Positions 27,791 to 36,347 of a DNA stretch of 64,000 nucleotides are shown here, one piece after another. The DNA is from Dyadobacter sp. 50-39 (GTDB lineage Bacteria > Bacteroidota > Bacteroidia > Cytophagales > Spirosomataceae), in NCBI GenBank assembly GCA_001898145.1, contig MKSR01000040.1:496001-560000 (forward strand). The letters are read 5' to 3'. The translations under genes were made by a program, and so were the position numbers. Positions within the stretch are counted from its first letter, which is position 1. Each line of letters begins with the position of its first letter. The notes under the pieces are model-generated. The model saw only the letters and a program-made list of their open reading frames with translations. It had not been told where the DNA came from and searched no databases.

Positions 27791-27825
27791 GTACTTGTCA
27801 AAAAGTAAGTACAAATATAGCTTTG
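27791..27825 (+). promoter_or_regulatory. Promoter of the NmrA-like gene with HxlR operator candidate
   Basis: TTG at 27795-27797 and TAGCTTTG at 27818-27825, 20 bases apart, match the Bacteroidota -33/-7 promoter pattern (TAnnTTTG). An inverted repeat GTACTT-10 bases-AAGTAC (27791-27812) fills the spacer between the two boxes, where a bound HxlR dimer would block polymerase. The start codon follows 25 bases after the -7 box. Confidence 0.65.
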
Positions 27826-27850
27826 TCCCATCAAAAAACAATTCCAGAAC

Positions 27851-28741
27851 ATGAAATACATCATCACAGGGTCCCTCGGCAATATAGGGCTGCCCGTTAC
27901 GCAAAATCTCGTCAACGCTGGTCATGAAGTAGTGGTAATCAGCAGTAATTCCAATAAAAGTGCGCAAATTAAAAGTCTGGGCGCAGAAGCGGCCATTGGT
28001 TCGGTACAGGATGTGGCTTTCCTTGAATCGGCCTTCAAAGGCGGAGATGTGGCCTACCTGATGATTCCCAGCGATTTCTCGCTGGATGACTATGCCGCAT
28101 TTCAGATCGAGGTGGCGGATAAGTACCTCCAAGCCATCCAGTCGGCCGGCATCACACGTATTGTGCTCCTGAGCAGCATCGGCGCGCACCTGCGCAAGGG
28201 TGCCGGACCGATTGATGCATTGGGTTATCTGGAAGAAAAGCTGGCCGCTACTCCGGGTTTACAGGTGAAAATCCTCCGTCCGGCCTATTTCTTCAATAAC
28301 CTGTACGGGCAAATCGGGCTGATCAGCAACGCAGGCATTGCGGGCAGCAATTTCGGCGGTACAGAAGAAAAACTCGTCCTCGCTGACACCGACGATATCG
28401 CCAAAGTGGCTACCGAGCAACTGCTCGCGCCATTTACCGAAACACAAACGATTACCTACATTTCCAGCGACGAACGCCACCCGTCGGAAATTGCCGCAGT
28501 ACTCGGCGCTGCGGTCGGCAAGGAAGGAACGCCATGGGTCACTTTCTCGGACGAAGATGCTTACAATGGCATGCTGCAAGCAGGCCTGAACGAGAGTTTC
28601 GCCGCCCTGTACCGCGACATGGGCACAGCCCTGCAAAACGGCACCATGCAGGAAGATTACTGGAAAAACCGCGAGGCAGTGAAAGGCACCTTCAAGCTGG
28701 AAGACTTCGCAAAACGGTTTGCAGGGGCTTATCAGGCTTAG
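27851..28741 (+). CDS. NmrA-like NAD(P)-binding oxidoreductase
   Basis: The 296-residue Rossmann protein starts MKYIITGSLGNIGLPVTQNL, with the nucleotide-binding G-x-x-G-x-x-G variant GSLGNIG, and continues AGHEVVVISSNSNKSAQI as the second beta-alpha unit. Later landmarks are LLSSIGAHLRKGAGPID and LRPAYFFNNLYGQI. The family includes QorB-type quinone reductases and redox-sensing NmrA proteins. Divergence from an HxlR gene suggests induction by electrophiles or quinones. Confidence 0.88.
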   Translation: MKYIITGSLGNIGLPVTQNLVNAGHEVVVISSNSNKSAQIKSLGAEAAIGSVQDVAFLESAFKGGDVAYLMIPSDFSLDDYAAFQIEVADKYLQAIQSAGITRIVLLSSIGAHLRKGAGPIDALGYLEEKLAATPGLQVKILRPAYFFNNLYGQIGLISNAGIAGSNFGGTEEKLVLADTDDIAKVATEQLLAPFTETQTITYISSDERHPSEIAAVLGAAVGKEGTPWVTFSDEDAYNGMLQAGLNESFAALYRDMGTALQNGTMQEDYWKNREAVKGTFKLEDFAKRFAGAYQA

Positions 28742-28747
28742 TATTTC

Positions 28748-28776
28748 ATGGGCCGGTTAAATGCCGGCCCATTTAT
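28748..28776 (+). terminator. Hairpin terminator after the NmrA-like gene
   Basis: A perfect 9-bp GC-rich stem (ATGGGCCGG 28748-28756 / CCGGCCCAT 28764-28772) with a 7-base loop begins 6 bases after the stop codon. The T-tract behind it is short, so termination may be partial. Confidence 0.65.
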
Positions 28777-28922
28777 GTCAAAACTCCGCCGCCACCAATA
28801 AGCGGGTGTCGGAACGTCTTTCATAAAGGGTCATTAGCGACAAGTTTTCGCTTGTTATCAGTAACTAACCGGTTCTGCCGGTTTTACTTAACAATGTGAT
28901 CACCAGTTACACCGTCCGCATC

Positions 28923-30467
28923 ATGACCGCCGCAAAAAACTTCAACCCGCATTCAAAACAACACCTGACCATCCTGTCACTAACACAACCCGTCACCTTC
29001 CAGGCATCAAGGCAATACTTGACCTTCTTGACCTTCCTGACCCTTCTGACCTTCCTGACTTCCCTGACCGTGCCCGTTTTCGCCCAAAACACCGACGGCC
29101 GATTTTCCGAAGCGGAAATTATCATGAAACGGGCCAACGGCTTCCGGGGCATATGGTATATGAACCAGCCGTCGAATGACGAGTATGTCTATAAATACAG
29201 CGGCGGACTGGCTGTGTACCCGGCCAATCACCGGCCGTTTGCCATTTATGCCCGCCAGGTGGACAAAACCTTCTTCTGCTTCGGCGGTACGGACGACGCC
29301 AATTCGACATTAATGCACAATGTGTCCTACTTCGATCACCGCACCGGAAAGGTGGCCAATCCGTTGACGATCCTGGACAAAAAGACGACCGACGCCCACG
29401 ATAACCCCGTGATTTCCATCGACGACAATGGCTACATCTGGATTTTTTCGACTTCCCATGGCATCACACGCCCATCATACATTCACAAAAGCAAAAAGCC
29501 GTTTGATATAGCCGATTTTGAGCGCATTCATGCGACAGAAATCGTGGATGGCAAGCCGCAGTCCTTTACCAACTTTTCCTATTTTCAGGTTTACCCGGTG
29601 AAAGGCAAAGGTTTTATCGCGCTGTTTACCAAATATAACAAAGCCGGCCAGCGGGTAATCGGCTACAATACGACCGCGGACGGCGTGCATTGGAACGAGT
29701 GGAAAGTACTTGCGCATATCGAGGAAGGGCATTACCAGATCAGTACGGAGCGAAACGGGAAAGTCGGTGTTGCATTCGACTTTCACCCCAAGGGCAAAGG
29801 ACTGAACTACCGCACCAACCTGCATTACCTTGAAACATCGGATTTTGGCAAAACCTGGCAGAATATCGGAGGCGAAACGGCGCAGCTGCCTCTGACAAGC
29901 GCTCAAAACCTCGCCACCGTACACGATTATGCGAGCGAGAAAAGGAACTGTTACTTGCTCGACATTACATTCGACACGGACAACAAACCCGCCATTCTCG
30001 TCGTGGTAAGCAAGGGCTACGAAGCAGGCCCGGCCAACGGGCCCCGCAAATGGACGTTGTACCGCCCGGATCAGTACGGCTGGCAGCATCACATCGTCAC
30101 CACTTCGGATAACAATTACGATATGGGCTCGGTTTACCATGTTTCCAAAAATAGCTGGCGGGTCGTGGGGCCGGCAGTGGACGGTCCGCAGGCCTACAAT
30201 CCCGGCGGGGAAGTGGCAATGTGGCGAAGCGATGACGGCGGCAGGCAATGGGCGCTCGAAAGGCAACTTACCCGGAACAGCCCGATGAACCACTCTTACG
30301 TGCGCAAGCCAGTAAACGCTCAGGATGGCTTTTACGCGATCTGGGCGGACGGTCACGGGAGAAAACCCTCGGAATCATTTCTATACTTTTCCAATGCCGT
30401 AGGCGACGTATACAGGTTGCCGAGACATGGCGACGCGCCCATGCTGGCGCCTCAGCCGGTGAAATGA
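28923..30467 (+). CDS. Secreted BNR-4 repeat protein (sialidase/lyase-like propeller)
   Basis: I start at the ATG at 28923; a GTG 9 codons earlier is possible. The 514-residue protein has an unusual signal peptide with a T-F-L-T repeat ending VPVFAQN, then a beta-propeller with BNR-type features: DNGYIWIFSTSHGITRPSYI, KTWQNIGGETAQLPL and MWRSDDGGRQWALERQLT. This BNR-4 family includes putative polysaccharide lyases and sialidase-like hydrolases; the substrate is not evident. Gene order does not link it to the SusC/SusD locus. A bidirectional hairpin lies just behind it. Confidence 0.85.
   Translation: MTAAKNFNPHSKQHLTILSLTQPVTFQASRQYLTFLTFLTLLTFLTSLTVPVFAQNTDGRFSEAEIIMKRANGFRGIWYMNQPSNDEYVYKYSGGLAVYPANHRPFAIYARQVDKTFFCFGGTDDANSTLMHNVSYFDHRTGKVANPLTILDKKTTDAHDNPVISIDDNGYIWIFSTSHGITRPSYIHKSKKPFDIADFERIHATEIVDGKPQSFTNFSYFQVYPVKGKGFIALFTKYNKAGQRVIGYNTTADGVHWNEWKVLAHIEEGHYQISTERNGKVGVAFDFHPKGKGLNYRTNLHYLETSDFGKTWQNIGGETAQLPLTSAQNLATVHDYASEKRNCYLLDITFDTDNKPAILVVVSKGYEAGPANGPRKWTLYRPDQYGWQHHIVTTSDNNYDMGSVYHVSKNSWRVVGPAVDGPQAYNPGGEVAMWRSDDGGRQWALERQLTRNSPMNHSYVRKPVNAQDGFYAIWADGHGRKPSESFLYFSNAVGDVYRLPRHGDAPMLAPQPVK
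29019..29072. repeat. 9-bp tandem repeat inside a signal-peptide coding region
   Basis: Six consecutive 9-bp units (TTGACCTTC twice, then CTGACCCTT, CTGACCTTC, CTGACTTCC, CTGACCGTG) encode the hydrophobic core of the BNR protein's signal peptide as repeated LTF/LTL/LTS triplets. Only the repeat supplies the hydrophobic stretch. Confidence 0.85.
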
Positions 30468-30475
30468 CCGGGCAC

Positions 30476-30506
30476 AAAAAAATTGCCGGTCGGATGACCG
30501 GCAATT
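30476..30506 (-). terminator. Terminator of the glycine-zipper gene, bidirectional stem
   Basis: A perfect 11-bp stem (AATTGCCGGTC / GACCGGCAATT, 30481-30491 and 30496-30506) with a 4-base loop is followed, on the minus strand, by a run of seven T. It serves the minus-strand lipoprotein gene ending at 30531 and can also stop readthrough from the BNR gene. Confidence 0.88.
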
Positions 30507-30530
30507 GATCTTACTTAGCGTATGTGATGA

Positions 30531-30983
30531 TTATTGTTGCTGGCGTTTCTTCACACTGTGGTCGACGATCGCCCCGGTACCAGCACCTACGCCGGCACCG
30601 ATCAAACTACCGATCAGCGCGCCTTCGCCCCTCTTTTTATTGATGATTGCACCGGTTATAGCACCAGTACCTGCACCTACCACCGCTCCTTTGGCGGTAT
30701 GGCTCCATTTCTTCTTGGTTCGTGCGGCAGGTGCCGGAGCACTTGCAACGGCCTGAGTGTGGTTTGTTGCCTCATTTTTCTCGAGATCTTCCCACTTTGC
30801 CGCTTCCGCCCGCTGAGCCTGGGCTGCATTCATGGAATCTATGATTGCCTGCTTCTCCATGGCTACACGCATGGAATCAATGGTCTTTTGTTGTGATTTC
30901 AAGACTGCTTCCTGCTTGTTTGATTGCGTGTTACAAGCTACCATTACAGAGGAAGCGAATAACACCGAAATAACAGCTTTCAT
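30531..30983 (-). CDS. Glycine-zipper lipoprotein (YMGG-like)
   Basis: The ATG at 30983 gives a 150-residue lipoprotein (lipobox VMVAC followed by NTQSNKQ). An Ala/Glu/Gln/Met-rich coiled-coil-like stretch follows (about 25-75). A double glycine zipper near the C-terminus (GAVVGAGTGAITGAII and LIGSLIGAGVGAGTGAIVD) is typical of outer-membrane-associated Gly-zipper proteins. The function is probably structural or stress-related in the envelope. It is monocistronic, with its own terminator. Confidence 0.82.
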   Translation of the reverse strand: MKAVISVLFASSVMVACNTQSNKQEAVLKSQQKTIDSMRVAMEKQAIIDSMNAAQAQRAEAAKWEDLEKNEATNHTQAVASAPAPAARTKKKWSHTAKGAVVGAGTGAITGAIINKKRGEGALIGSLIGAGVGAGTGAIVDHSVKKRQQQ

Positions 30984-31148
30984 CTTTGATGTTTGGATGG
31001 TTATGCAAACAATTCGTCTAAAATTGTGCCAGACGTGCCATTTAGCGGCGTAAATCCACACTGCCTACCGCTTAATAAAAACGATTGAGTAGATCCGGCA
31101 TACTCTCTAACTTGTAGAAATACCCCGGTCCTTAAACAACCATTTCAT

Positions 31149-32516
31149 ATGGAGGGAATTATCAACGACGACCTCGATCAGCAGTCACAGCGTCCGGGCC
31201 CCGGCGGCCAGCGGCCATTCTTGACGAAGGGTTCCAAAGTCGATATCATACGCGCAGAATTCGACGGCCTCGCCATGTGGTACGTTACCAACGAGGGCAC
31301 GAAGGTGATCGGTAACAAAGTGGAGCTGGACGCCTATTCCGGCCTATCGGCTGCCGACAAAGCGAATTTCTTCATTTGCTACCGGCAGCAGAATGCAGGC
31401 ATTCCGGTAGTCGATATGGCCGATGCGCCGGACAAACTTTTCTTTGCCAACCTCCCGCCCGACCCCAACCGCGATTTCAGGGTAACCGAGCTCTTTCCCG
31501 AAGTATGGGCGACCGGCGTCACACAGGCCGTCAGTAAACTCCCCGATTCGCGCAAACACGTTTTTGTATACATCCATGGCTTCGACTGGGAACCGGGCCT
31601 GAAACTTGATCTTGTGCCCCAGTTTGTACAGAGCTACCTCGCCCACCCCGAAAACACCGTCGCCAACGTGCTGTATTTCGGATGGCCGTCGTACGGCTGG
31701 CGCAAAAAGGCCGACGACCGTTCGATCGGCTATGGCGAGCAGTTTACGCGGAACGGGTTATTTGAATACTTTGAGGTGCTTTCGAAAAAACTGAAAGAGG
31801 CAGGCAAAACGCTCAACCTGGTCGTGCATTCATTCGGGCATCAGTTGCTGAACGGCATGATCAACCCCGGCGAAGGCCACAGCATCCCTACCGGCATTTT
31901 CGAAAACATATTCCTGATGGCGCCCGACGTTACCCACCTGGCCGTGCAGCAGGGCGGCGTACAGCTGCGGAACATGCGCAGGAAATTCAAAGGGCCTCAT
32001 TTTCATTACAATTATACGCCCTTGAAGCAGCTTGGCAAGCGCGTCCACATTTACTACGACCCGAGCGACTACCTGCTTTATGTGAGCTCCAAGCAGTTCA
32101 ACCTCAATGAAAATACCGCCACTTTCGATCCCCGGCCCGACGCCGAAGGTCTCACTTCCGACTTCCGCAACCTGGGCAGCTATGGCGACGAAATTTTCAA
32201 GAAAGACCCGAGCCTGAAGCTGGAAGAAGGTTTCAACTTCTACAACGTGCTCGATATCATCAAACAGGACGCCGGCCCCGAGGCCGACCCACTCTTTTAC
32301 GGCTTCATCAACAATGACGATGCCGCCATGGCCAAAGCCCGCGAAGGCGACTACAACGGCATTAAGCTACTTAAAACATTCTGGGACAGGCGTTTCCTCA
32401 TGAACCACCACGCATACCTGTTCAGTTGCCGGCCCGTGGTCGCACACGTGCTGCAAAGGCTTGCGGGAGCGGATGCGCAGCCGCAGGTACGTGAGGAGGT
32501 GGCGCCGATTGTGTAG
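31149..32516 (+). CDS. Alpha/beta hydrolase (DUF900-like), cytosolic
   Basis: The 455-residue protein has a ~130-residue N-terminal region of unknown fold and then a DUF900-like alpha/beta hydrolase: VFVYIHGFDW (oxyanion region, about 138-147), NVLYFGWPSYGWRKKADD, and the nucleophile elbow VVHSFGHQ with Ser228. The elbow lacks the usual first Gly (V-x-S-x-G). No signal peptide is visible, although relatives are often exported. A C-terminal segment ends NHHAYLFSCRPVVAHVL and may carry the catalytic His. Likely an esterase; substrate unknown. Confidence 0.82.
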   Translation: MEGIINDDLDQQSQRPGPGGQRPFLTKGSKVDIIRAEFDGLAMWYVTNEGTKVIGNKVELDAYSGLSAADKANFFICYRQQNAGIPVVDMADAPDKLFFANLPPDPNRDFRVTELFPEVWATGVTQAVSKLPDSRKHVFVYIHGFDWEPGLKLDLVPQFVQSYLAHPENTVANVLYFGWPSYGWRKKADDRSIGYGEQFTRNGLFEYFEVLSKKLKEAGKTLNLVVHSFGHQLLNGMINPGEGHSIPTGIFENIFLMAPDVTHLAVQQGGVQLRNMRRKFKGPHFHYNYTPLKQLGKRVHIYYDPSDYLLYVSSKQFNLNENTATFDPRPDAEGLTSDFRNLGSYGDEIFKKDPSLKLEEGFNFYNVLDIIKQDAGPEADPLFYGFINNDDAAMAKAREGDYNGIKLLKTFWDRRFLMNHHAYLFSCRPVVAHVLQRLAGADAQPQVREEVAPIV

Positions 32517-32553
32517 CAATGCAGCAATGCAGATTATTCAATGGTAGTATGCA

Positions 32554-33348
32554 TTAATTATTCAAATGCTTCAACACCTTTCCGTCCCAAATGCCTTTGT
32601 AAGTTTCATTCAATCCTTCGATTTCAATGCGAAATGTGTGATCCTTTTCATTGTATTGGGATTTGATCACATTATCGCTTTCATCCAGGAACTCATTTCC
32701 GTATTGAAACGGCAGTTCTTCGCTTACGAACCGAGTTTTGATACCGCCATTCTGCATATCGAAAACTGCAATGTGAAAATACTCGGGATAGCCTTTGTCG
32801 GCGTACATATCGTAGCCCCTGTCCTGCGATGCTACCATGAAAAGCTGTTTGTGATACACCAAAGGATAGCGGTAATCGAATGTATGCGGGCGAAAATCCG
32901 TGTAATAGTGCTTGCCGTCGATCACCACCGAATACCATAGATCGAAGGTGAAATTGTCCTGGCCATTTACTTTTTGATTATAAACCTGGTTGTGAAAAAT
33001 CGTATCCACTATCGCCAGCGACGGGTTCACCAACTTGCCCGCAATATGCGCCTCGTCGGTCTTCTTCATGGATTTAAATAGCAAGATTCCGCCGGGCCGG
33101 GGATATATGAGAGAAAGATCGGGATCGGGCTTGTCCATGAAAGTCTGCGCCGGGATTTCCGTTTTCACCGCCGCGAGCGCCTTCGCATCCGTGCTTGCAG
33201 GCGTGTAGGAGCCGTTCTGGATGTTGAAATTGAAGGGTGCTACTACGAACTTTTGGGCCGATACGTGGAATGCGCCGGCGATGAGCGTGGAGATAAGGCA
33301 AAACACGAACCGTGCCGTACGGGCGGCCATCAGGTGATGAAGAGTCAT
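32554..33348 (-). CDS. Secreted hypothetical protein
   Basis: I choose the ATG at 33348 (or 33330), because sequence upstream overlaps the divergent gene's promoter and has no signal. The ~264-residue product has a signal peptide (FVFCLISTLIAGAFHVSAQ) and a beta-rich body with YTDFRPHTFDYRYPLVYHKQ, DRGYDMYADKGYPEYFHIAV and FRIEIEGLNETYKGIWDGK. I do not recognise the family. The gene is divergent from the metallo-hydrolase gene. Confidence 0.7.
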   Translation of the reverse strand: MTLHHLMAARTARFVFCLISTLIAGAFHVSAQKFVVAPFNFNIQNGSYTPASTDAKALAAVKTEIPAQTFMDKPDPDLSLIYPRPGGILLFKSMKKTDEAHIAGKLVNPSLAIVDTIFHNQVYNQKVNGQDNFTFDLWYSVVIDGKHYYTDFRPHTFDYRYPLVYHKQLFMVASQDRGYDMYADKGYPEYFHIAVFDMQNGGIKTRFVSEELPFQYGNEFLDESDNVIKSQYNEKDHTFRIEIEGLNETYKGIWDGKVLKHLNN

Positions 33349-33484
33349 TCGAATGCGTTTTACAGAATGCGGCTGCAAGCTAAACAAGTCCGGCACTTCG
33401 CTATTAATAAGCAATGAAAAAATCTTCAAATGCTTGCTTGCGGCCCTGTAAACCCTAAATTTGGTCAAGCTAACTATACAGATC

Positions 33485-34240
33485 ATGAAAACTACGTTCA
33501 CCTTTTTGCTCCTGTTCGCGGCCTCGCTTTGCTTCGCTCAGCTTCCTAAGCCCGACGAAATCGCCACATCCAAAGGCCCGCTCAAAATCCAGCCGCTCAA
33601 CCATGCCACGCTGGCCCTCACGTGGAACGGCAAAACCATCTACGCCGACCCTTACCAGGCCCCTAAAACCTTCGTCGGCATCGCCAAACCCGACCTGATC
33701 GTGATCACCGACATCCACGGCGACCATTTCGACCCGGCTTCCCTCGACGCCCTCGACCTGACCAACACCGTGATCGTCGCGCCCCAAGCCGTCGCCGATA
33801 AAATGTCCGACGCATTGAAGGCCAAAACGACCGTCCTCGCCAACGGCGCCACCACCGAAAAGCTCGGCATTTCCATCACCGCCATCCCGATGTACAACCT
33901 CCCCGAAACCGCAGATTCACGCCACACCAAAGGCCGCGGCAACGGCTACGTCCTCAAAATGGGCGGCAAATCCGTCTATCTCAGCGGGGATACGTCCGGC
34001 ATTCCGGAAATGAAGGCATTGAAGAATATCGATGTGGCATTTGTGTGTATGAATTTGCCTTATACGATGGACATTAATGAGGCTGCTACCTCCGTGCTGG
34101 CATTCAAGCCGAAGGTGGTTTATCCCTATCACTATCGCGGGCAGGGTGGGTTTAGTGATACGGAGGCTTTTAAGAAGTTGGTGAATGAGAAGGATGGGAA
34201 GATTGATGTGCGGGTGAGGGATTGGTATACGGTGAAGTGA
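33485..34240 (+). CDS. Secreted MBL-fold metal-dependent hydrolase (UlaG-like)
   Basis: I start at the ATG at 33485, giving a signal peptide (KTTFTFLLLFAASLCFAQ) and 251 residues. The metal-site motif DIHGDHFD follows beta-strand DLIVITD; MGGKSVYLSGDTSGIPEM supplies the second Asp, and VVYPYHYRGQGG the C-terminal His. This is the UlaG/RomA-like branch of the metallo-beta-lactamase fold, not an antibiotic-inactivating B1 enzyme. The substrate is unknown. A dispersed palindromic repeat follows directly. Confidence 0.88.
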   Translation: MKTTFTFLLLFAASLCFAQLPKPDEIATSKGPLKIQPLNHATLALTWNGKTIYADPYQAPKTFVGIAKPDLIVITDIHGDHFDPASLDALDLTNTVIVAPQAVADKMSDALKAKTTVLANGATTEKLGISITAIPMYNLPETADSRHTKGRGNGYVLKMGGKSVYLSGDTSGIPEMKALKNIDVAFVCMNLPYTMDINEAATSVLAFKPKVVYPYHYRGQGGFSDTEAFKKLVNEKDGKIDVRVRDWYTVK

Positions 34241-34250
34241 CGTCGTGCAT

Positions 34251-34327
34251 ATGCTTCGACTTCGCTCAGCATGACAAATGTAGAATGTCAGTCTGAGCGG
34301 ACGGGGCCGCCCGGCGGTCGAAGACAG
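34251..34327. repeat. Solitary copy of the array palindrome, arms in opposite order
   Basis: ATGCTTCGACTTCGCTCAGC followed by ATGACA (34251-34276) and TGTCAGTCTGAGCG (34286-34299) with GTCGAAGACAG (34317-34327) are the two arms found in each 178-bp unit of the 42.4-43.8 kb array. Here they are in reverse order, only 9 bases apart, and a GC-rich 17-base insertion splits the second arm. It sits in the gap between two convergent genes. Confidence 0.8.
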
Positions 34328-34388
34328 TCCATACCGAAAGTCTCGTACCAGATAGAAACCAGATTCTCGAGGTATCAAAAACCAAACC

Positions 34389-34913
34389 TCAAATCCCCGC
34401 AAACGTCTCCAACATCTTTTCCGCCGTCGGACGGTAACGGTCGAACTTAGACGCTTCACTGGTAAAAGTTGCCAGATAAGCATTGTCGTTTTTGATAAAA
34501 CATATCGCCAACACCTTCAATCTGAATATCCCCTGCGAAAACTCGTACGACAAATGGTATTCTTCCCGGCCATTGGCGTTCACCACTTTCGACTCCTCCA
34601 TTTTACCATCGCTGAACATCACCTTGATCTGCTGCTCCGATATTTCTTTATACTTCTGAATATCAATAGGCTGCCCGCCGAGACTCTGGATCATCACATT
34701 CAGATTATCGCTGAATTTATCATCGGGACCATCCGCCGGCGAGAAGAAAAACACCTTCGAATTCATGGTACCAGACGTATCGACGCGCCATGCCGAAGGA
34801 TATGAAATTTTGAAATCGTTTTTGGAAAACACCTTAAAATCGTCCTGGGACACAGACTGAGCGGTCACTGAAAACGAGATCAGAAAGAGAACAACAGGCA
34901 GAAAAATCTTCAT
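34389..34913 (-). CDS. Secreted PsbP/DcrB-like protein
   Basis: The ATG at 34913 gives a 174-residue precursor with a signal peptide (KIFLPVVLFLISFSVTAQ). The mature part starts FKVFSKNDFKISYPSAWRVD and continues through LNVMIQSLGG, EEYHLSYEFSQGIFRLKVLA and AYLATFTSEASKFDRYRPTAEKML. This is the pattern of PsbP/DcrB-like alpha-beta domains common in periplasmic proteins. The function is unknown. It converges with the metallo-hydrolase gene. Confidence 0.75.
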   Translation of the reverse strand: MKIFLPVVLFLISFSVTAQSVSQDDFKVFSKNDFKISYPSAWRVDTSGTMNSKVFFFSPADGPDDKFSDNLNVMIQSLGGQPIDIQKYKEISEQQIKVMFSDGKMEESKVVNANGREEYHLSYEFSQGIFRLKVLAICFIKNDNAYLATFTSEASKFDRYRPTAEKMLETFAGI

Positions 34914-34987
34914 AAAGCGACATCGATTTTTCCGCATAATAGCATTAAATATTCATTTGGCGATGTTTTGCGACCGCGATTTCATCG

Positions 34988-35227
34988 TCATCGTTTCCGA
35001 ACCGGCGCAGGTTCAGCCGCCTCTTCCGGGTTCAACGTGATCTCCAATTTATTCCCACAACACCGCACCGTCACTTCATCGCCGCATTCGAAACCTGCTT
35101 CTTGCAGCCATTTGCCGCAGAGGCGGATTTCGGGCATGATGGCGTACTGGTAAACGCGTGGGAGGTATTTGTGGTAGACGGTTAGGCGGCGTTCGGCGGG
35201 GGCGGGAGATTTTTTTTCGTGTGTCAT
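34988..35227 (-). CDS. symE: SymE-like type I addiction module toxin
   Basis: The 79-residue protein (ATG at 35227) has the SymE pattern: RRLTVYHKYLPRV, PEIRLCGKWLQEAGFECGDE and VTVRCCGNKLEITL, an AbrB-like swapped-hairpin fold. In E. coli, SymE is an SOS-induced, antisense-RNA-controlled nucleoid-associated protein that is toxic in excess. Here no antisense promoter could be confirmed. It opens the AT-rich accessory stretch that continues to the CBASS operon. Confidence 0.8.
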   Translation of the reverse strand: MTHEKKSPAPAERRLTVYHKYLPRVYQYAIMPEIRLCGKWLQEAGFECGDEVTVRCCGNKLEITLNPEEAAEPAPVRKR

Positions 35228-35525
35228 AGTTTGCAATGTTTACAAGGCAATATTAACACAGAAAAAATTGAAAATAAAAATACCAATAGTATCAACTACT
35301 TGAAATACAAATAACTATAAGTTTCAAATATGATGTAATCTGCTAATTAATTTACATAATATGCTAAACAATTATAGTTTGATGCAATATTTAAGAGTTT
35401 GAAAAAAAAATTCAAAAGTTAATAGCCAATCAAATGCAAACCGTTTGATCATCCAAAACGAGCATGCAAGTAAGTCTTCTAAAAAATCAACTTTTCAATA
35501 GCAAAACCCTTCAACCTGCTATTGA
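35228..35525. other. AT-rich gene-free spacer between SymE and HipA-like genes
   Basis: About 300 bases with long A/T tracts and no open frame of note. It must carry the promoters of the two divergent genes and, if present, any antisense regulator of symE. The base composition is clearly more AT-rich than the flanking core genes. Confidence 0.5.
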
Positions 35526-36347
35526 ATGCCAAAAATCACAGACGAAAACTATTTGATCAAGACCGTGCACGCGACCGAATGGTTCGACGTCCTTGCTACC
35601 GGAACCACCGAACCGATGTTAGTTTTAGCGTTGGAGGCGGAAAGCGGGGATCGCGATAGCTATGTAGTCAAGCCATTCGGGCACCCAAGAATCTACCCGC
35701 AAGCCGTGATGAAGGAATGTCTGGGCGCGTGGATTGCCCTGGAACTGGGATTGCATACATTCGAACCGGTTTTCATAGAAGTCAGCTCAGCCTTTACTGA
35801 TACTCTACTCGGAAATCCATATTATCAGCGATTTGCCGATAGCATCGGCCTCAACTTTGGGTCCAAATATGTTCCCGGAACCATTCCAGTAGTTGGCCAC
35901 AACTGTCTTTCGAGAATTCAGGTTTCGCAGGCAGAACAAGTCACCTCGTTTGATTTGTTTATTTCCAACCCTGACCGGCGTGAAGAAAAACCAAATCTCT
36001 TAACAGTTCAATCCGACCTCTACGTCTTTGATCACGAACTTGCATTTGATTTTATGCTAATGCTCTCTTTCAATCGAAATCCACGGCCTTGGGAGCTCGG
36101 CGAAATGGAGCTGGCAATGCTCCGAAAGCATTTTCTTTATCCAAAACTGAGGGGAACGCAGATTCAAATCCGCGACTTCATCGAACGGTTTGAACGTCTT
36201 GACGTCAATTTCTGGACAAAAGCGTCTAACTTACTCCCAACAACTTGGCTTTCACACGACCTTATCACAATTAAAAACCATCTTGCGTTGATCATCGAGA
36301 ATAGGGCTATCTTTGCTCGGCAGCTGACCCAAGCGATTTTGGCATGA
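35526..36347 (+). CDS. HipA-like kinase (HipA_2 family)
   Basis: The 273-residue protein has a reduced HipA-type kinase core. SYVVKPFGHP contains the likely ATP-binding Lys49; the catalytic-loop-like FISNPDRREEKPNLL holds Asp150 and Asn157; and LYVFDHELAF has the metal-binding Asp169. It lacks the N-subdomain of classical HipA (about 440 residues). The ATG of the next gene overlaps the end of this one (ATGA), and the DUF3037 partner is typical for this subfamily. Whether the pair works as toxin-antitoxin or in defence is not settled. It lies upstream of the CBASS operon. Confidence 0.82.
   Translation: MPKITDENYLIKTVHATEWFDVLATGTTEPMLVLALEAESGDRDSYVVKPFGHPRIYPQAVMKECLGAWIALELGLHTFEPVFIEVSSAFTDTLLGNPYYQRFADSIGLNFGSKYVPGTIPVVGHNCLSRIQVSQAEQVTSFDLFISNPDRREEKPNLLTVQSDLYVFDHELAFDFMLMLSFNRNPRPWELGEMELAMLRKHFLYPKLRGTQIQIRDFIERFERLDVNFWTKASNLLPTTWLSHDLITIKNHLALIIENRAIFARQLTQAILA

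Noticed and set aside
33485..34240. Second antibiotic-type metallo-beta-lactamase
   Set aside because: It lacks the B1 Cys/His ligand set and has the UlaG-like DIHGDHFD pattern, so it is a general MBL-fold hydrolase.
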